DNA of 32,900 nt from the NCBI GenBank assembly GCA_900696685.1, contig CAADHA010000083.1, positions 1-32,900 of the forward strand. The letters are read 5' to 3'. The position numbers were made by a program, and so were the translations under genes. Under the pieces are notes generated by a model. The model was not told the DNA's origin and made no database searches. It was given only the letters and a program-made list of their open reading frames with translations. The stretch comes from an uncultured Planctomycetota bacterium (GTDB taxonomy: Bacteria; Planctomycetota; Phycisphaerae; Phycisphaerales; UBA5793). Positions 24,331 to 32,615 of this stretch are shown here, one piece after another. Each line of letters begins with the position of its first letter. Position 1 is the first letter of the stretch.

Positions 24331-25131
24331 TTAACCGCCCGAAGGCGACTCGGCTGCTCCCTCCGCCTCCGCCACCGTCTCGATGATTCCCTTCGCTGCG
24401 ACGCCGAGGTAGCGGTCGATTATCGCGTGGATGATGTAGAGGGCGGGCGTCACCGCGATGGCGACTGCAAACTTGAACACGTAGCCGCTTGTCGAGGTGT
24501 TGAGGTAGACCGCGAACGTGAATGGATCATCCGTCCTGGAAGAGAACCCGAGGCGATAGGGCAGATACAGCCCGATGAAGCCCACCACGAACGTGTCAAT
24601 CAACTGGCTCACCAGCGTCGAACCGGTCGCGCGCATCCAGAGGTAGCGGTGGCCTGTGCGCCGCCGCACCAGCCAGAAGACCGTTACATCGATCAACTGC
24701 GCCAGCAGAAACGCGGTGATCGACCCGACGATGATCCACTGGCTCTGGAGGAAGACGGTCCTGAATGAGGCATCGTCGATGGGCGAGAAGCCGGCCGCCT
24801 TGACAAACTGGCAGACCCACACGGCAAAGAAGGCGTAGGCGATCACGCCGGCGGCGAGGAAACTCAGCCGCTTGACCCCGGCCCGGCCGAAGTACTCGTT
24901 GATGATGTCAGAGGTGACGAAGACGACGGGCCAGATGATCACGCCGCAACTGAGGGTGAAGGTGTGCCAGGGGGTAGCGACCTGGAAGAGCTTGCCGCCG
25001 ATCATCTCGGCGATTAGCGCGTTGCCGAGAAACACGCCGCCGAGGATCATGAAGAGCATCTGCCGTCTCTGCTCGAGGCTGTGCCGCGGCGCGAGCGTCG
25101 CCTCGTCGATCGCGGAGTGCGGTGTGGGCAC
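24331..25131 (-). CDS. Queuosine-precursor transporter family (YhhQ/VUT) membrane protein
   Basis: This polytopic inner-membrane protein of about 267 residues has six or so helices (LFMILGGVFLGNALIAEMIGG, FTLSCGVIIWPVVFVTSD, LSFLAAGVIAYAFFAVWV, WIIVGSITAFLLAQLIDVTVFWLV, FVVGFIGLYLP, VFKFAVAIAVTPALYIIHAI). It carries the family signature TSDIINEYFG and an acidic SQLIDTF site. Known: YhhQ imports queuosine precursors for tRNA modification in E. coli; the substrate here is assumed. Start: AGGAGG is only two bases before ATG 25137 but eight before the in-frame GTG 25131, so GTG is preferred. The leader contains the switching hairpins at 25191-25228, and no recognisable preQ1 aptamer was found. 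Confidence 0.85.
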   Translation of the reverse strand: MPTPHSAIDEATLAPRHSLEQRRQMLFMILGGVFLGNALIAEMIGGKLFQVATPWHTFTLSCGVIIWPVVFVTSDIINEYFGRAGVKRLSFLAAGVIAYAFFAVWVCQFVKAAGFSPIDDASFRTVFLQSQWIIVGSITAFLLAQLIDVTVFWLVRRRTGHRYLWMRATGSTLVSQLIDTFVVGFIGLYLPYRLGFSSRTDDPFTFAVYLNTSTSGYVFKFAVAIAVTPALYIIHAIIDRYLGVAAKGIIETVAEAEGAAESPSGG

Positions 25132-25461
25132 GGGCATGACCTCCTGAAAGACGCGGCAGTGTATCAGCGCGGGAATGGGCGCGTCCGAAAACCCGGCGCC
25201 GGACCGGGTATTTGGACCCGGTCTTTTTCCTTTCGAACGAAAGGCGAACCCGGGCCACCTACTATGGAGAGGGTCGGGAGAGAGCCGATAGACAGCGGGG
25301 TTCTCCGCGGACTTGCGCGGACTGTCCAATGGGCAGTCTTCCGGATCCTGTCATCCTGGCGATGCTCGATGGGGCGCGGCGGTTCCAGCCGCGGCTCAGC
25401 CGTATTTCTTCCGCTCAGTTTCTTCAGCGACGTGGCAGTCGAGCGAGGTGGGCACTCGGAC
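25132..25461. other. Divergent leader region of the transporter and the ABC-secretin gene
   Basis: No gene is seen. It holds the switching hairpins at 25191-25228, a stem CCTTTCG/CGAAAGG at 25229-25244 and an 8-bp stem with a 3-base loop at 25320-25338 (GACTGTCC/GGGCAGTC with one G-U pair). No convincing -35/-10 pair was found on either strand. The reading frame of the fusion gene is open back to 25081, but that part is Arg/Gly-rich and not protein-like. Confidence 0.45.
25191..25228 (+). promoter_or_regulatory. Attenuator-like alternative hairpins
   Basis: Three segments can pair in two exclusive ways: ACCCGG (25191-25196), GACCGGGT (25202-25209) and ACCCGGTC (25216-25223). On the plus strand, pairing of segments 2 and 3 makes a perfect 8-bp stem followed by TTTTT, a classic terminator, and pairing of segments 1 and 2 prevents it. 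On the minus strand the roles reverse, with segment 1 and 2 pairing followed by TTTTC. Which gene is regulated, and by what signal, is not known. Confidence 0.5.
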
Positions 25462-28400
25462 ATGGAAAGCGCAGCGCCGAAGGCGAGCGAAGCGGGCGGA
25501 GGGAGGCTCACCGACCTCCTCAGGCCTCATGCGAGGCGCCTCGGCTTCATTGTGGCGCTCCTGGCGCTCCTGGTGGCGACCAACCTCGCCCTGCCCTACG
25601 CCGTCAAACTGCTCATCGATGATGTCTTCCCACACGAAGACGGATCGGGCGGCAATTGGGCCCTGCTCTGGGCCATCCTCCCGCTGCTCGGGCTGATCTT
25701 CGTGATCCGCAATGCGCTCTTCTACCCGAGCCGGATGCTCTCCGTCCGCGTGAGCGAGGATGTGTGCTTCTCGATCCGCCAGCGGCTCTTTGAGTATCTC
25801 CAGCAGTTGAACCTGCGGTTCTACAAGTCACAGCAGCCCGGCAAGGTCGGATCGCGCCTCCTCGACGACACGTTCAAGATCCAGTTCTTCATCCAGGAGA
25901 AACTCCCGACGCTGCTGCTCAACCTGCTCCTGGCTCAGGTGCTGCTGATCATCCTCTACGCGGTGAACTGGCGGCTGGCGCTGGCGAGTTCGCTGGTCCT
26001 GCCCCTCCACTTCGGAACCTACTGGTTCTTCAAGCGGCCGATCAAGCGCCGGCACACCGAGGCACAGGAGAATGTGGCCGCGGCGTACGGGAATGTCATC
26101 GAGAAGTTCCTCGGCGTGGAGGTCGTCAAGGGATTCACGGGTGAGGCGCGCGAACGTGCCCGCTTCCACAGCGCCATCGACGCCAGCCGCCACAGCCAGA
26201 TCGGCACGCAGCGCTATGAGTTCATGCAGAAGGTCGTTGCCGACCTCTTCGTGGGCGCGGGGACGGTTTTTCTCTTCGGCTTCGGGGCCTGGCAGGTGAT
26301 GAGCGGCCGCATGAGCGGCGGCACGTTCATCATGTTCTTCGGCTACGTCGGAATGCTGTACCCCGCCATGCAGGAGGTCATTACCGGCACCAGCCACCTC
26401 TCCAAGACGACTGCCTGCGTTGACCGCGTCTTCGAGATGCTCAATGAACCGGGATCGGAGGCGGAATCGCCGCACGGCGCCGGTGAACCCCTCGATGCCC
26501 CCCTGCTCGGCGCCATCGAGTTTCGCAATGTCTCCTTCGCCTACGGCCACGGGCGCACGATCCTCAGGAACATCAACCTCTCCATCCGCTCCGGCGAACG
26601 TGTGGCCATCACCGGACCGAGCGGCTCGGGCAAGAGCACGCTGCTCAACCTCCTGCCGCGCTTCATTGATCCGACTTCGGGCCAAGTGCTCGTGGACGGG
26701 CACGACGTGCGGTCGATCCAGATCGGCCGGCTCCGCCGCGCGATGGGCATCGCGTTCCAGGAGGTCTTCCTCTTTGATGCGTCGATCTCGGAGAACCTGC
26801 GTTACGCCAGGCCCGACGCCACGCAGGAGGAACTCGCCGACGTCTGCCGCCTCACCGGCGCGGACCGCTTTATCGAGAAGCGGTCGGAGGGCTACGAGTC
26901 GCGCGTCGGACCCAACGGAGGCGACCTCTCGCGCGGAGAGCGGCAGCGCATCAACATCGCGCGGGCCCTGCTCAAGAACCCCCTCATTCTCGTGCTCGAC
27001 GAGGCGGCGGCCTCGATCGACAACTCCTCCTCCGTCACAATACTCCGGGCAATCTTCCGTCGGCTGCGCAACCGCACGATCCTCTTCATCACTCACAAGG
27101 CTGATCTCGTGGAACTGGCGGACAGGGTGATCGTGATCCGCGACGGCCGGGTGGAGTTTGACGGCCCGCCGGGCGAATCGGCGCTGCTCGACCTGCGCGA
27201 GACGCCGCTGCGAGGCCTCAAGGCGGCTCCGCCCCCGCCGATGGTTCCGGAGCGGCTCGTCACCTCGCTCCGCCCCGTGCGAAGCGAAGAAGATCAGCCC
27301 GCGGAGCCGATGATGGTCAAGGCCTCGCCGCAGGAGGCGCGCGAGCCGACCAATCCGGAACCGATCACTCAAGTGGAAACGACTTCACATCCGGCCAGAC
27401 CACAGCCCATCACCGCGCCTCTGCTGGCGCTGATGTTCGCGGCGATGCTCTGGCCTCCTGCCTGCTCCTCGCATTCGCAGACACTGCGAACCTTCGAGGT
27501 CGATGCCCCGCGAGCCACCGGCGGGCTGGTGGTCAGCGGCGCAGACGAAGAAGGCGCCCGGCGCCTGCGAAGCGCCATCGAAGGCGCCGAGCGGACGCCG
27601 ACCTTCCCGAGTCGCGTCGGCCCGGGCACATCCGCCGCACTCTTGCCGAGCCGGGAGGAGATCGACTTTGCCGCGGCCCTGCAATCCGCTCCGAGTGTCG
27701 ATGAACCTGAACCGGTCTCGCTGTCAGAGCGGCTCGAAGCGGGCGCCGGCGACCTCGCGTCTCCAGCCGAGTCGTCGCCCATTCCACCCGAGGCCGGCCG
27801 GCTCATACCGCTCCCCCGCCTCGGCCCCACGGAACTGCGCGAGATCATTCAGAGCATCTCGCTCACGGCTCGAACGGAGCACGGCTACCAGGTTGTCCCG
27901 CGCGACGTGATCGTCGGACTGCCGCAGTTCCCTGACGACATCAACGCGCTTACCCTGCTTCGCCGGAAAAGCGATCAAGGATCAGAAGTCCTGCTCGGGG
28001 CGGGCTACCGCACGTTCCTGTCTCAACCGCCGCAGGTCTGGGCCGTCAGCCTCGTGCGCACAGGTGAAGGCTCGCCATGGTCTGCCGGCGACGCCCTGGC
28101 ACAGGTGCAGGCGTGGGTCGATGCGCTTGTGGCAGGCCTCAACGAAATGCGCGCCAACCTCACGCACGAGGACCTGGCGCGAGCGGTCGTGCAACTGAGT
28201 TACATCGACGCTCCCGGCGCCCTGGCGGCGCTTCAGGGCCTGGGCGTGAGCGTCGTCGCGGACGCCGCGCAGGTGCCGCAGAGCATCGAGTACGCCCGTC
28301 TGCCGCTGGTGATCGTGATGCCCTCGCCCTCCGCCCAGCAGACGGGGCTGGTCGGCGACACGGGGGCGACAGCGCGCGGCACGTTCGGCGTGACCATGCT

Positions 28401-30204
28401 CCCCAACACGGCCACGCCACTCGCGCCCGACACGATCACCTCCCCCTCCTCGCGCCTGCTGGTTCTCTATCACCCGGCCAACCCCGGCCAACTCGCCCGC
28501 ATCCGGAACCTGTTGAGCGACTACATCGACCGGCCGGCACGGCAGATCTTCGTCGAGGGCATGGTGCTCGAAATCAGCGAGGACGGGCTGAAAGACCTCG
28601 GCATCGAATGGCAGTTCCGTGAAGGGCCGATCGACCTGATCCTGGGCAAACTCACGGCGGGCGGCGTCCTCGACACGCTGACGTTCTCCAATCTTGACTC
28701 GCGCGACGTGCCGCGCGACTGGTCGGTGAAGATCCGCGCCCTGGTGCGCGACGGCAAGGCGGAGATTCTCTCCCGCCCCGGCGTGCTCACGATCGACAAC
28801 CGGCAGGCCACGATCCGCGTGGGCGAGGACATCCCCATCGCCACCAGCCAGGAGGGCACGGCCGGCATCTCCAACAAGCTCTCCTTCAACTTCCAGTACA
28901 TCCCCACGGGCATTCTCCTCAACGTTCGCCCGCGCACCACCGAGCACGCCGACGAGATCAGCATGCTGATTGATACGGTGGTGTCGGCGGTCGTGCCGGG
29001 GCGGGACCTGGAGATCCGCGCGCCCGGGGGCGACCTTCTCGCTACGGCGCCGACCATCTCGACCCGCCGCGTGCAGACCTATGCCCGCATCGACAACAAC
29101 ACGCCCTTCATCATCGGCGGGCTGGTCAGCCGCGACCTCACCGTCACGCATGACAAGGTGCCCCTGCTGGGCGACCTGCCCGTCGTGGGCGCCATCTTTC
29201 GCGCCTCGCGCACGCAGAGGACCAAGCGCGAAGTCATCATCGTCCTCACGCCCTACGTACTTCCCGAGGAGTCGTACATCGGCGGCACCGTGCCCAAGGA
29301 CGAGGACCTCTTCGATTCGTTCGGCAACCAGTTGTTCCGCGACTCATACCGCATCCGGGCGGAAGACGTCTTCGACCTGCGCTTCCTCCCCGAGAATCGG
29401 CGGCTGGTAACCTACCGTGACCTCGCGGCCCGCGTCGTGCGGCGCGACACACGCCTCGCCGAGCGTGAACCCTATCGCGAGTTCCTCCGCGGCCGCATCC
29501 CCGGGGAGGACATCCTCGTCCACCGGATGATCTACGAGGTCGTCAAGCGCCTCGACGCCGCAGGCGGGCATCTCGACCTGCCCCGCCTCGTTCAGGCCGA
29601 CCGCATCATCTACCTCGAGTCCGAGCAGTTCGGCGGCTACAGCGTCCAGTTCATGGAGCGGGTGATGACGCGCCTGGGTGGAGGCGGCGACCACCTCTCA
29701 TTCTTCAAGCGCAAGCCCGACAAGGCCCTGGTCTTCACCTTCCACTACGACCGTGAATCGGACGACCCGCTGCACCTCGGCACGGAGCCGATTCCCGACG
29801 TGGCCGTTTACGACTGCCCCGACCGCAAGGCGTGGGGCAGACTGCTCTGGGACCTCAACCAGCCTCTCGAAGACGGGCGCAAGCGCTTCAGCATCGTTCT
29901 CAATGACGAGTCTGACCTCACGCGTCTGCGCCGGGCGATCATGCTCAAGAAGGTGATCGCGGCCAACGGCGGAGCCGAGCAGGTCTCGCTGGCGAACTTC
30001 AGTGTCGGCAAGGTGCTGCTGATGCCCGAGACCAAGGAGGGCCAGACGCACATCCTCGACGCCGACGTCGCCCGCCTCTTCTTCCACACGGAGCACTACT
30101 ACTCCGCGGCGATCAAGGAGATCGAGCAGTCCATCGCCGATCTCGACGCCGCGCTCCGCACGCCGGAGATCCGGCCGCTGCTCGACGGCGCTGAACTGCC
30201 CTGA
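25462..30204 (+). CDS. ABC exporter fused in frame to an outer-membrane secretin
   Basis: One open frame of 1,580 residues starts at ATG 25462 (GAGGTG 11 bases upstream). Residues about 20-330 are an exporter-type six-helix ABC membrane domain. Residues about 350-575 are its ATPase: Walker A GPSGSGKST (Lys391), signature LSRGE at 489-493 in place of LSGGQ, Walker B with Asp513-Glu514 and switch His545. Residues about 576-648 are a Pro/Glu-rich linker. Residues 649-668 are hydrophobic, ending PPAC668. Residues about 770-1270 are a secretin: N-domain (LLVLYHPANPGQLARI ... FVEGMVLEIS), SRPGVLTIDNRQA near 1104, VPLLGDLPVVGAIFR at 1233-1247 and LTPYVLPEE. Residues 1271-1580 are not recognised. No stop or frame change separates the parts. 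An internal Met617-Met618 with GGAG six bases before Met618 could also start the secretin alone. The role is inferred: export across both membranes. Confidence 0.9.
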   Translation: MESAAPKASEAGGGRLTDLLRPHARRLGFIVALLALLVATNLALPYAVKLLIDDVFPHEDGSGGNWALLWAILPLLGLIFVIRNALFYPSRMLSVRVSEDVCFSIRQRLFEYLQQLNLRFYKSQQPGKVGSRLLDDTFKIQFFIQEKLPTLLLNLLLAQVLLIILYAVNWRLALASSLVLPLHFGTYWFFKRPIKRRHTEAQENVAAAYGNVIEKFLGVEVVKGFTGEARERARFHSAIDASRHSQIGTQRYEFMQKVVADLFVGAGTVFLFGFGAWQVMSGRMSGGTFIMFFGYVGMLYPAMQEVITGTSHLSKTTACVDRVFEMLNEPGSEAESPHGAGEPLDAPLLGAIEFRNVSFAYGHGRTILRNINLSIRSGERVAITGPSGSGKSTLLNLLPRFIDPTSGQVLVDGHDVRSIQIGRLRRAMGIAFQEVFLFDASISENLRYARPDATQEELADVCRLTGADRFIEKRSEGYESRVGPNGGDLSRGERQRINIARALLKNPLILVLDEAAASIDNSSSVTILRAIFRRLRNRTILFITHKADLVELADRVIVIRDGRVEFDGPPGESALLDLRETPLRGLKAAPPPPMVPERLVTSLRPVRSEEDQPAEPMMVKASPQEAREPTNPEPITQVETTSHPARPQPITAPLLALMFAAMLWPPACSSHSQTLRTFEVDAPRATGGLVVSGADEEGARRLRSAIEGAERTPTFPSRVGPGTSAALLPSREEIDFAAALQSAPSVDEPEPVSLSERLEAGAGDLASPAESSPIPPEAGRLIPLPRLGPTELREIIQSISLTARTEHGYQVVPRDVIVGLPQFPDDINALTLLRRKSDQGSEVLLGAGYRTFLSQPPQVWAVSLVRTGEGSPWSAGDALAQVQAWVDALVAGLNEMRANLTHEDLARAVVQLSYIDAPGALAALQGLGVSVVADAAQVPQSIEYARLPLVIVMPSPSAQQTGLVGDTGATARGTFGVTMLPNTATPLAPDTITSPSSRLLVLYHPANPGQLARIRNLLSDYIDRPARQIFVEGMVLEISEDGLKDLGIEWQFREGPIDLILGKLTAGGVLDTLTFSNLDSRDVPRDWSVKIRALVRDGKAEILSRPGVLTIDNRQATIRVGEDIPIATSQEGTAGISNKLSFNFQYIPTGILLNVRPRTTEHADEISMLIDTVVSAVVPGRDLEIRAPGGDLLATAPTISTRRVQTYARIDNNTPFIIGGLVSRDLTVTHDKVPLLGDLPVVGAIFRASRTQRTKREVIIVLTPYVLPEESYIGGTVPKDEDLFDSFGNQLFRDSYRIRAEDVFDLRFLPENRRLVTYRDLAARVVRRDTRLAEREPYREFLRGRIPGEDILVHRMIYEVVKRLDAAGGHLDLPRLVQADRIIYLESEQFGGYSVQFMERVMTRLGGGGDHLSFFKRKPDKALVFTFHYDRESDDPLHLGTEPIPDVAVYDCPDRKAWGRLLWDLNQPLEDGRKRFSIVLNDESDLTRLRRAIMLKKVIAANGGAEQVSLANFSVGKVLLMPETKEGQTHILDADVARLFFHTEHYYSAAIKEIEQSIADLDAALRTPEIRPLLDGAELP

Positions 30205-30225
30205 TTCCACCGTGGAACGGCGCGC

Positions 30226-31125
30226 TCACACGGGCCGCGTTTCCTGCATCGCCGCAATCAGGGCTCGAAGGTGCTCACGAATCCCGTCGTGCCCGCGATC
30301 GAGGCGGACCCCCAGCGACTGTGCGGCGTCCTTCGTGAACGTGTTCTTCGGCTCCGCGGGGCTGGACGCGTCCACGTTCGCGTCAATGCCAAGCAGGTCA
30401 GCGGCGATGAGCGCCCAGTCCGCCCAGCGGGCGTAGCAGTCCACGAGGTTGTACGCGCGGCCAGCGGCGCCGGGATTGCCGACGCAAGCGACTGTCGCGG
30501 CTGCGACGTCATCGACGTGGACGAACTTGCCGCCTCCTGGCTTGTTCACGTTCTCCCCGCTGCGCAACTGCTGCACCAGCGCGTGTCCGTAGGAGCGTTG
30601 GAGGTTGGGGTCGATGCCGTAGACACCGCAGGGCCGCAGGGCGCAGGTGTGCCGGCCGAAGCCGAAGTGCGCTGCCCAGAGATGCGCCTCGACTGCGGCC
30701 TTATACGCCCCGTACCACGAAGCCGGCCGCAGCGGATGATCCTCATCGACGACCCCGCCCCAGCGAGGCCGCATGTCATGATGCACTGCAATCGTGCTGA
30801 TGAAGATGAACTGCCGCGGCGCAGAAGTCTGGAGCAGCCGGATCGAGCCGAGCAGGTTTCGCCGCAGGTGCGCATCGAGATCGCCGCCCTTGAGGCTCGT
30901 CCAGTCGACGCCGCAGTGGATGACGCACTCAGCCCCGTCAAGCAGGTCGGACCAGCGCGACTCATCCGCGAGGTCGCCCTCCACGAAGCGGCTCACGTGC
31001 GGCTGGATGTGATCGAGGCGGCTCGTGGGCCGCACGAGGGCCGTGGTGGCGTGCCCGGCCAGGCGCAAGTCGCGCGCGATCGCCGCCCCGATGAACCCTG
31101 AAGCGCCGGTGAGTGCCACTCGCAT
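30226..31125 (-). CDS. NAD(P)-dependent epimerase/dehydratase (extended SDR)
   Basis: The 299-residue cytoplasmic enzyme has a Rossmann fold. The nucleotide site is GASGFIG (Gly7, Gly10, Gly13), and the catalytic residues are Ser110-Thr111 and the Tyr138-x-x-x-Lys142 pair (WYGAYK). NLLGSIRLLQ and RPCGVYG are typical of sugar-nucleotide epimerases, dehydratases and reductases. The length is normal. The substrate is not evident; nucleotide sugars are most likely. It lies 40 bases downstream of the PerM-type gene on the same strand, so is probably co-transcribed. Its 3' end is 21 bases from the ABC-secretin stop, with a 13-base palindrome (TTCCACCGTGGAA) in between. Confidence 0.9.
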   Translation of the reverse strand: MRVALTGASGFIGAAIARDLRLAGHATTALVRPTSRLDHIQPHVSRFVEGDLADESRWSDLLDGAECVIHCGVDWTSLKGGDLDAHLRRNLLGSIRLLQTSAPRQFIFISTIAVHHDMRPRWGGVVDEDHPLRPASWYGAYKAAVEAHLWAAHFGFGRHTCALRPCGVYGIDPNLQRSYGHALVQQLRSGENVNKPGGGKFVHVDDVAAATVACVGNPGAAGRAYNLVDCYARWADWALIAADLLGIDANVDASSPAEPKNTFTKDAAQSLGVRLDRGHDGIREHLRALIAAMQETRPV

Positions 31126-31165
31126 GTTGCTGTCCCCCGCCGTTCAACCGCACGCAACGCGGCGA

Positions 31166-32488
31166 TTATGAGCCGCTGATCGGCAGCATGTCGCGCGCCT
31201 CGCCTCTCGCCCACTTCCTGACGCGCGGCAGGAGGAGGTCGGTGATGAGGATCCGGATGCACGCCGCCGCAGGAATCGCCAGCAGCATGCCGTACACGCC
31301 GCCCACCGCTCCGCCGGCGAGAACAGCGACGAGGATTGACACCGGACCCAGGTTCGTCGCCCGTCCCGCGATCACCGGCGTGAGGAGGTAGGTCTCAACC
31401 ACCTGAACGATGGCGAAGACAGCCGTCGGCCAGAGCAGCACAGCCCACCATGCAAGGCGCGCATCGGGCGCCGCGTCCGTCTGACCGAGCCAGAGGAGCC
31501 CGATCGCGATCGGGAGTCCGATGCCGCCGAGATAGGGCACAATGCTGAACAGGCCTGTCAGCAGGCCAACCAGAAGCCAGTACGGCACGCCGCACATCCA
31601 CCACCCGAGCGCGAACATCACTCCCATGAGCGAGCAGATAACGATCCGGCCCCTCACGAACCCGCTCACCGCCGCGTCCATCTTCCCAAGCATTGCGTAC
31701 GCCCCCGGCGCATGCTCGACGGGGAAGACCTCGACGACGGCGCTGCGCAGAGCCGGCCACGTCGTGGAGAACGCGAAGAAATAGAACGGTATGAGAAAGA
31801 GCATGAACGCAATGTACACCGTCGAGCCGATCAGGCGCGCGATCAGCCCGATCGCGTCACCCGTGGTGCGCACGGTGGCCTGGAAGATGGCGCCGAGGTT
31901 GGCGCGCAGCCAGGACTTGATCTGCGCGGCGAGACGCTCCGTATCGACGCTCGATCCGGGCGGCTCGGGCCGGTCGAGACCGGTTTCATCCGGCGGCGGG
32001 CCTTCGCGCAGAGCGTCCTCGGGCGGGACCGCCGCGCCTTCGCGGCCCACCAGCCCCTCCAGACCCTGAAGAAAAGAGTCGCCGACCGAAGCGGGCAGGC
32101 GCTCGTCGATGAGGCGGATCAATCCCCCGGCGCGGTCCGGCAGCGTCCTCAGCAGGTCCACCGTCTGGACCAGCGAGAGCGCCAGGCCCAGCAGGACCAC
32201 GGCAAAGAGCACCGCGACCGCCCCGACCAGCGAACCGGCAACCATCGGCCGCGTGATCTTCGGGTTCCGTGTCAGGCGCTGTACGAGCGGCTCAAAGAGA
32301 TACGCCAAGGCCAGTGCAACCAGAAGTGGAACCGTCACGGCCCGCAGCCAGTATCCGCAGAGGATCAGCAGCACTGCGGCCGCGATCACGGCCGCGTCGC
32401 GCACCGCCTGAAACTGCCAGAGGTGCAGGCGCGCGGCGCCTCCGCCGCCGGTCTCCACGTTGTGATCCTCACCGCGGCCCTGGTTCAT
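31166..32488 (-). CDS. AI-2E/PerM-family membrane protein
   Basis: The product is 440 residues from ATG 32488; the frame extends 30 codons upstream, but those are Arg/Cys-rich and unlike the family. There are about eight membrane helices: two near the N terminus, one at about 75-95, then a soluble acidic loop (GREGAAVPPEDALREGPPPDE) and the conserved block IPFYFFAFSTTW ... VSGFVRGRIVICSLMG ... LTGLFSIVPYLGGIGLPIAIGLLW ... PVIAGRATNLGPVSILVAVLAGGAVGG, the PerM/YdiK/TqsA signature. Known members have been linked to autoinducer-2 export or Na+/H+ antiport; the role here is open. A mutation in a conserved residue was not seen. It lies between the Minf_1886-type gene and the epimerase, all on one strand. 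Confidence 0.88.
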   Translation of the reverse strand: MNQGRGEDHNVETGGGGAARLHLWQFQAVRDAAVIAAAVLLILCGYWLRAVTVPLLVALALAYLFEPLVQRLTRNPKITRPMVAGSLVGAVAVLFAVVLLGLALSLVQTVDLLRTLPDRAGGLIRLIDERLPASVGDSFLQGLEGLVGREGAAVPPEDALREGPPPDETGLDRPEPPGSSVDTERLAAQIKSWLRANLGAIFQATVRTTGDAIGLIARLIGSTVYIAFMLFLIPFYFFAFSTTWPALRSAVVEVFPVEHAPGAYAMLGKMDAAVSGFVRGRIVICSLMGVMFALGWWMCGVPYWLLVGLLTGLFSIVPYLGGIGLPIAIGLLWLGQTDAAPDARLAWWAVLLWPTAVFAIVQVVETYLLTPVIAGRATNLGPVSILVAVLAGGAVGGVYGMLLAIPAAACIRILITDLLLPRVRKWARGEARDMLPISGS

Positions 32489-32615
32489 GGCGAATGCAGG
32501 ATACCGACCCGGAAACCGCCGACAAGTCCGCGATGCAATCCGAGAGGACATGCCGGCGCGCGCGACACAACCGGGCAAAGCGCCTGGCCGGGCCGGCGTT
32601 CATCCGGTACGCCAT

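Noticed and set aside
25138-25260. preQ1 riboswitch before the YhhQ-family gene
   Set aside because: The stems present do not match preQ1 class I, II or III consensus features. Only an attenuator-like arrangement is visible.
25081-25461. Upstream extension of the ABC-secretin frame (127 extra codons)
   Set aside because: The extra part is Arg/Gly-rich, covers the hairpins of the leader and overlaps the start of the divergent transporter. The ABC membrane domain begins right after ATG 25462.
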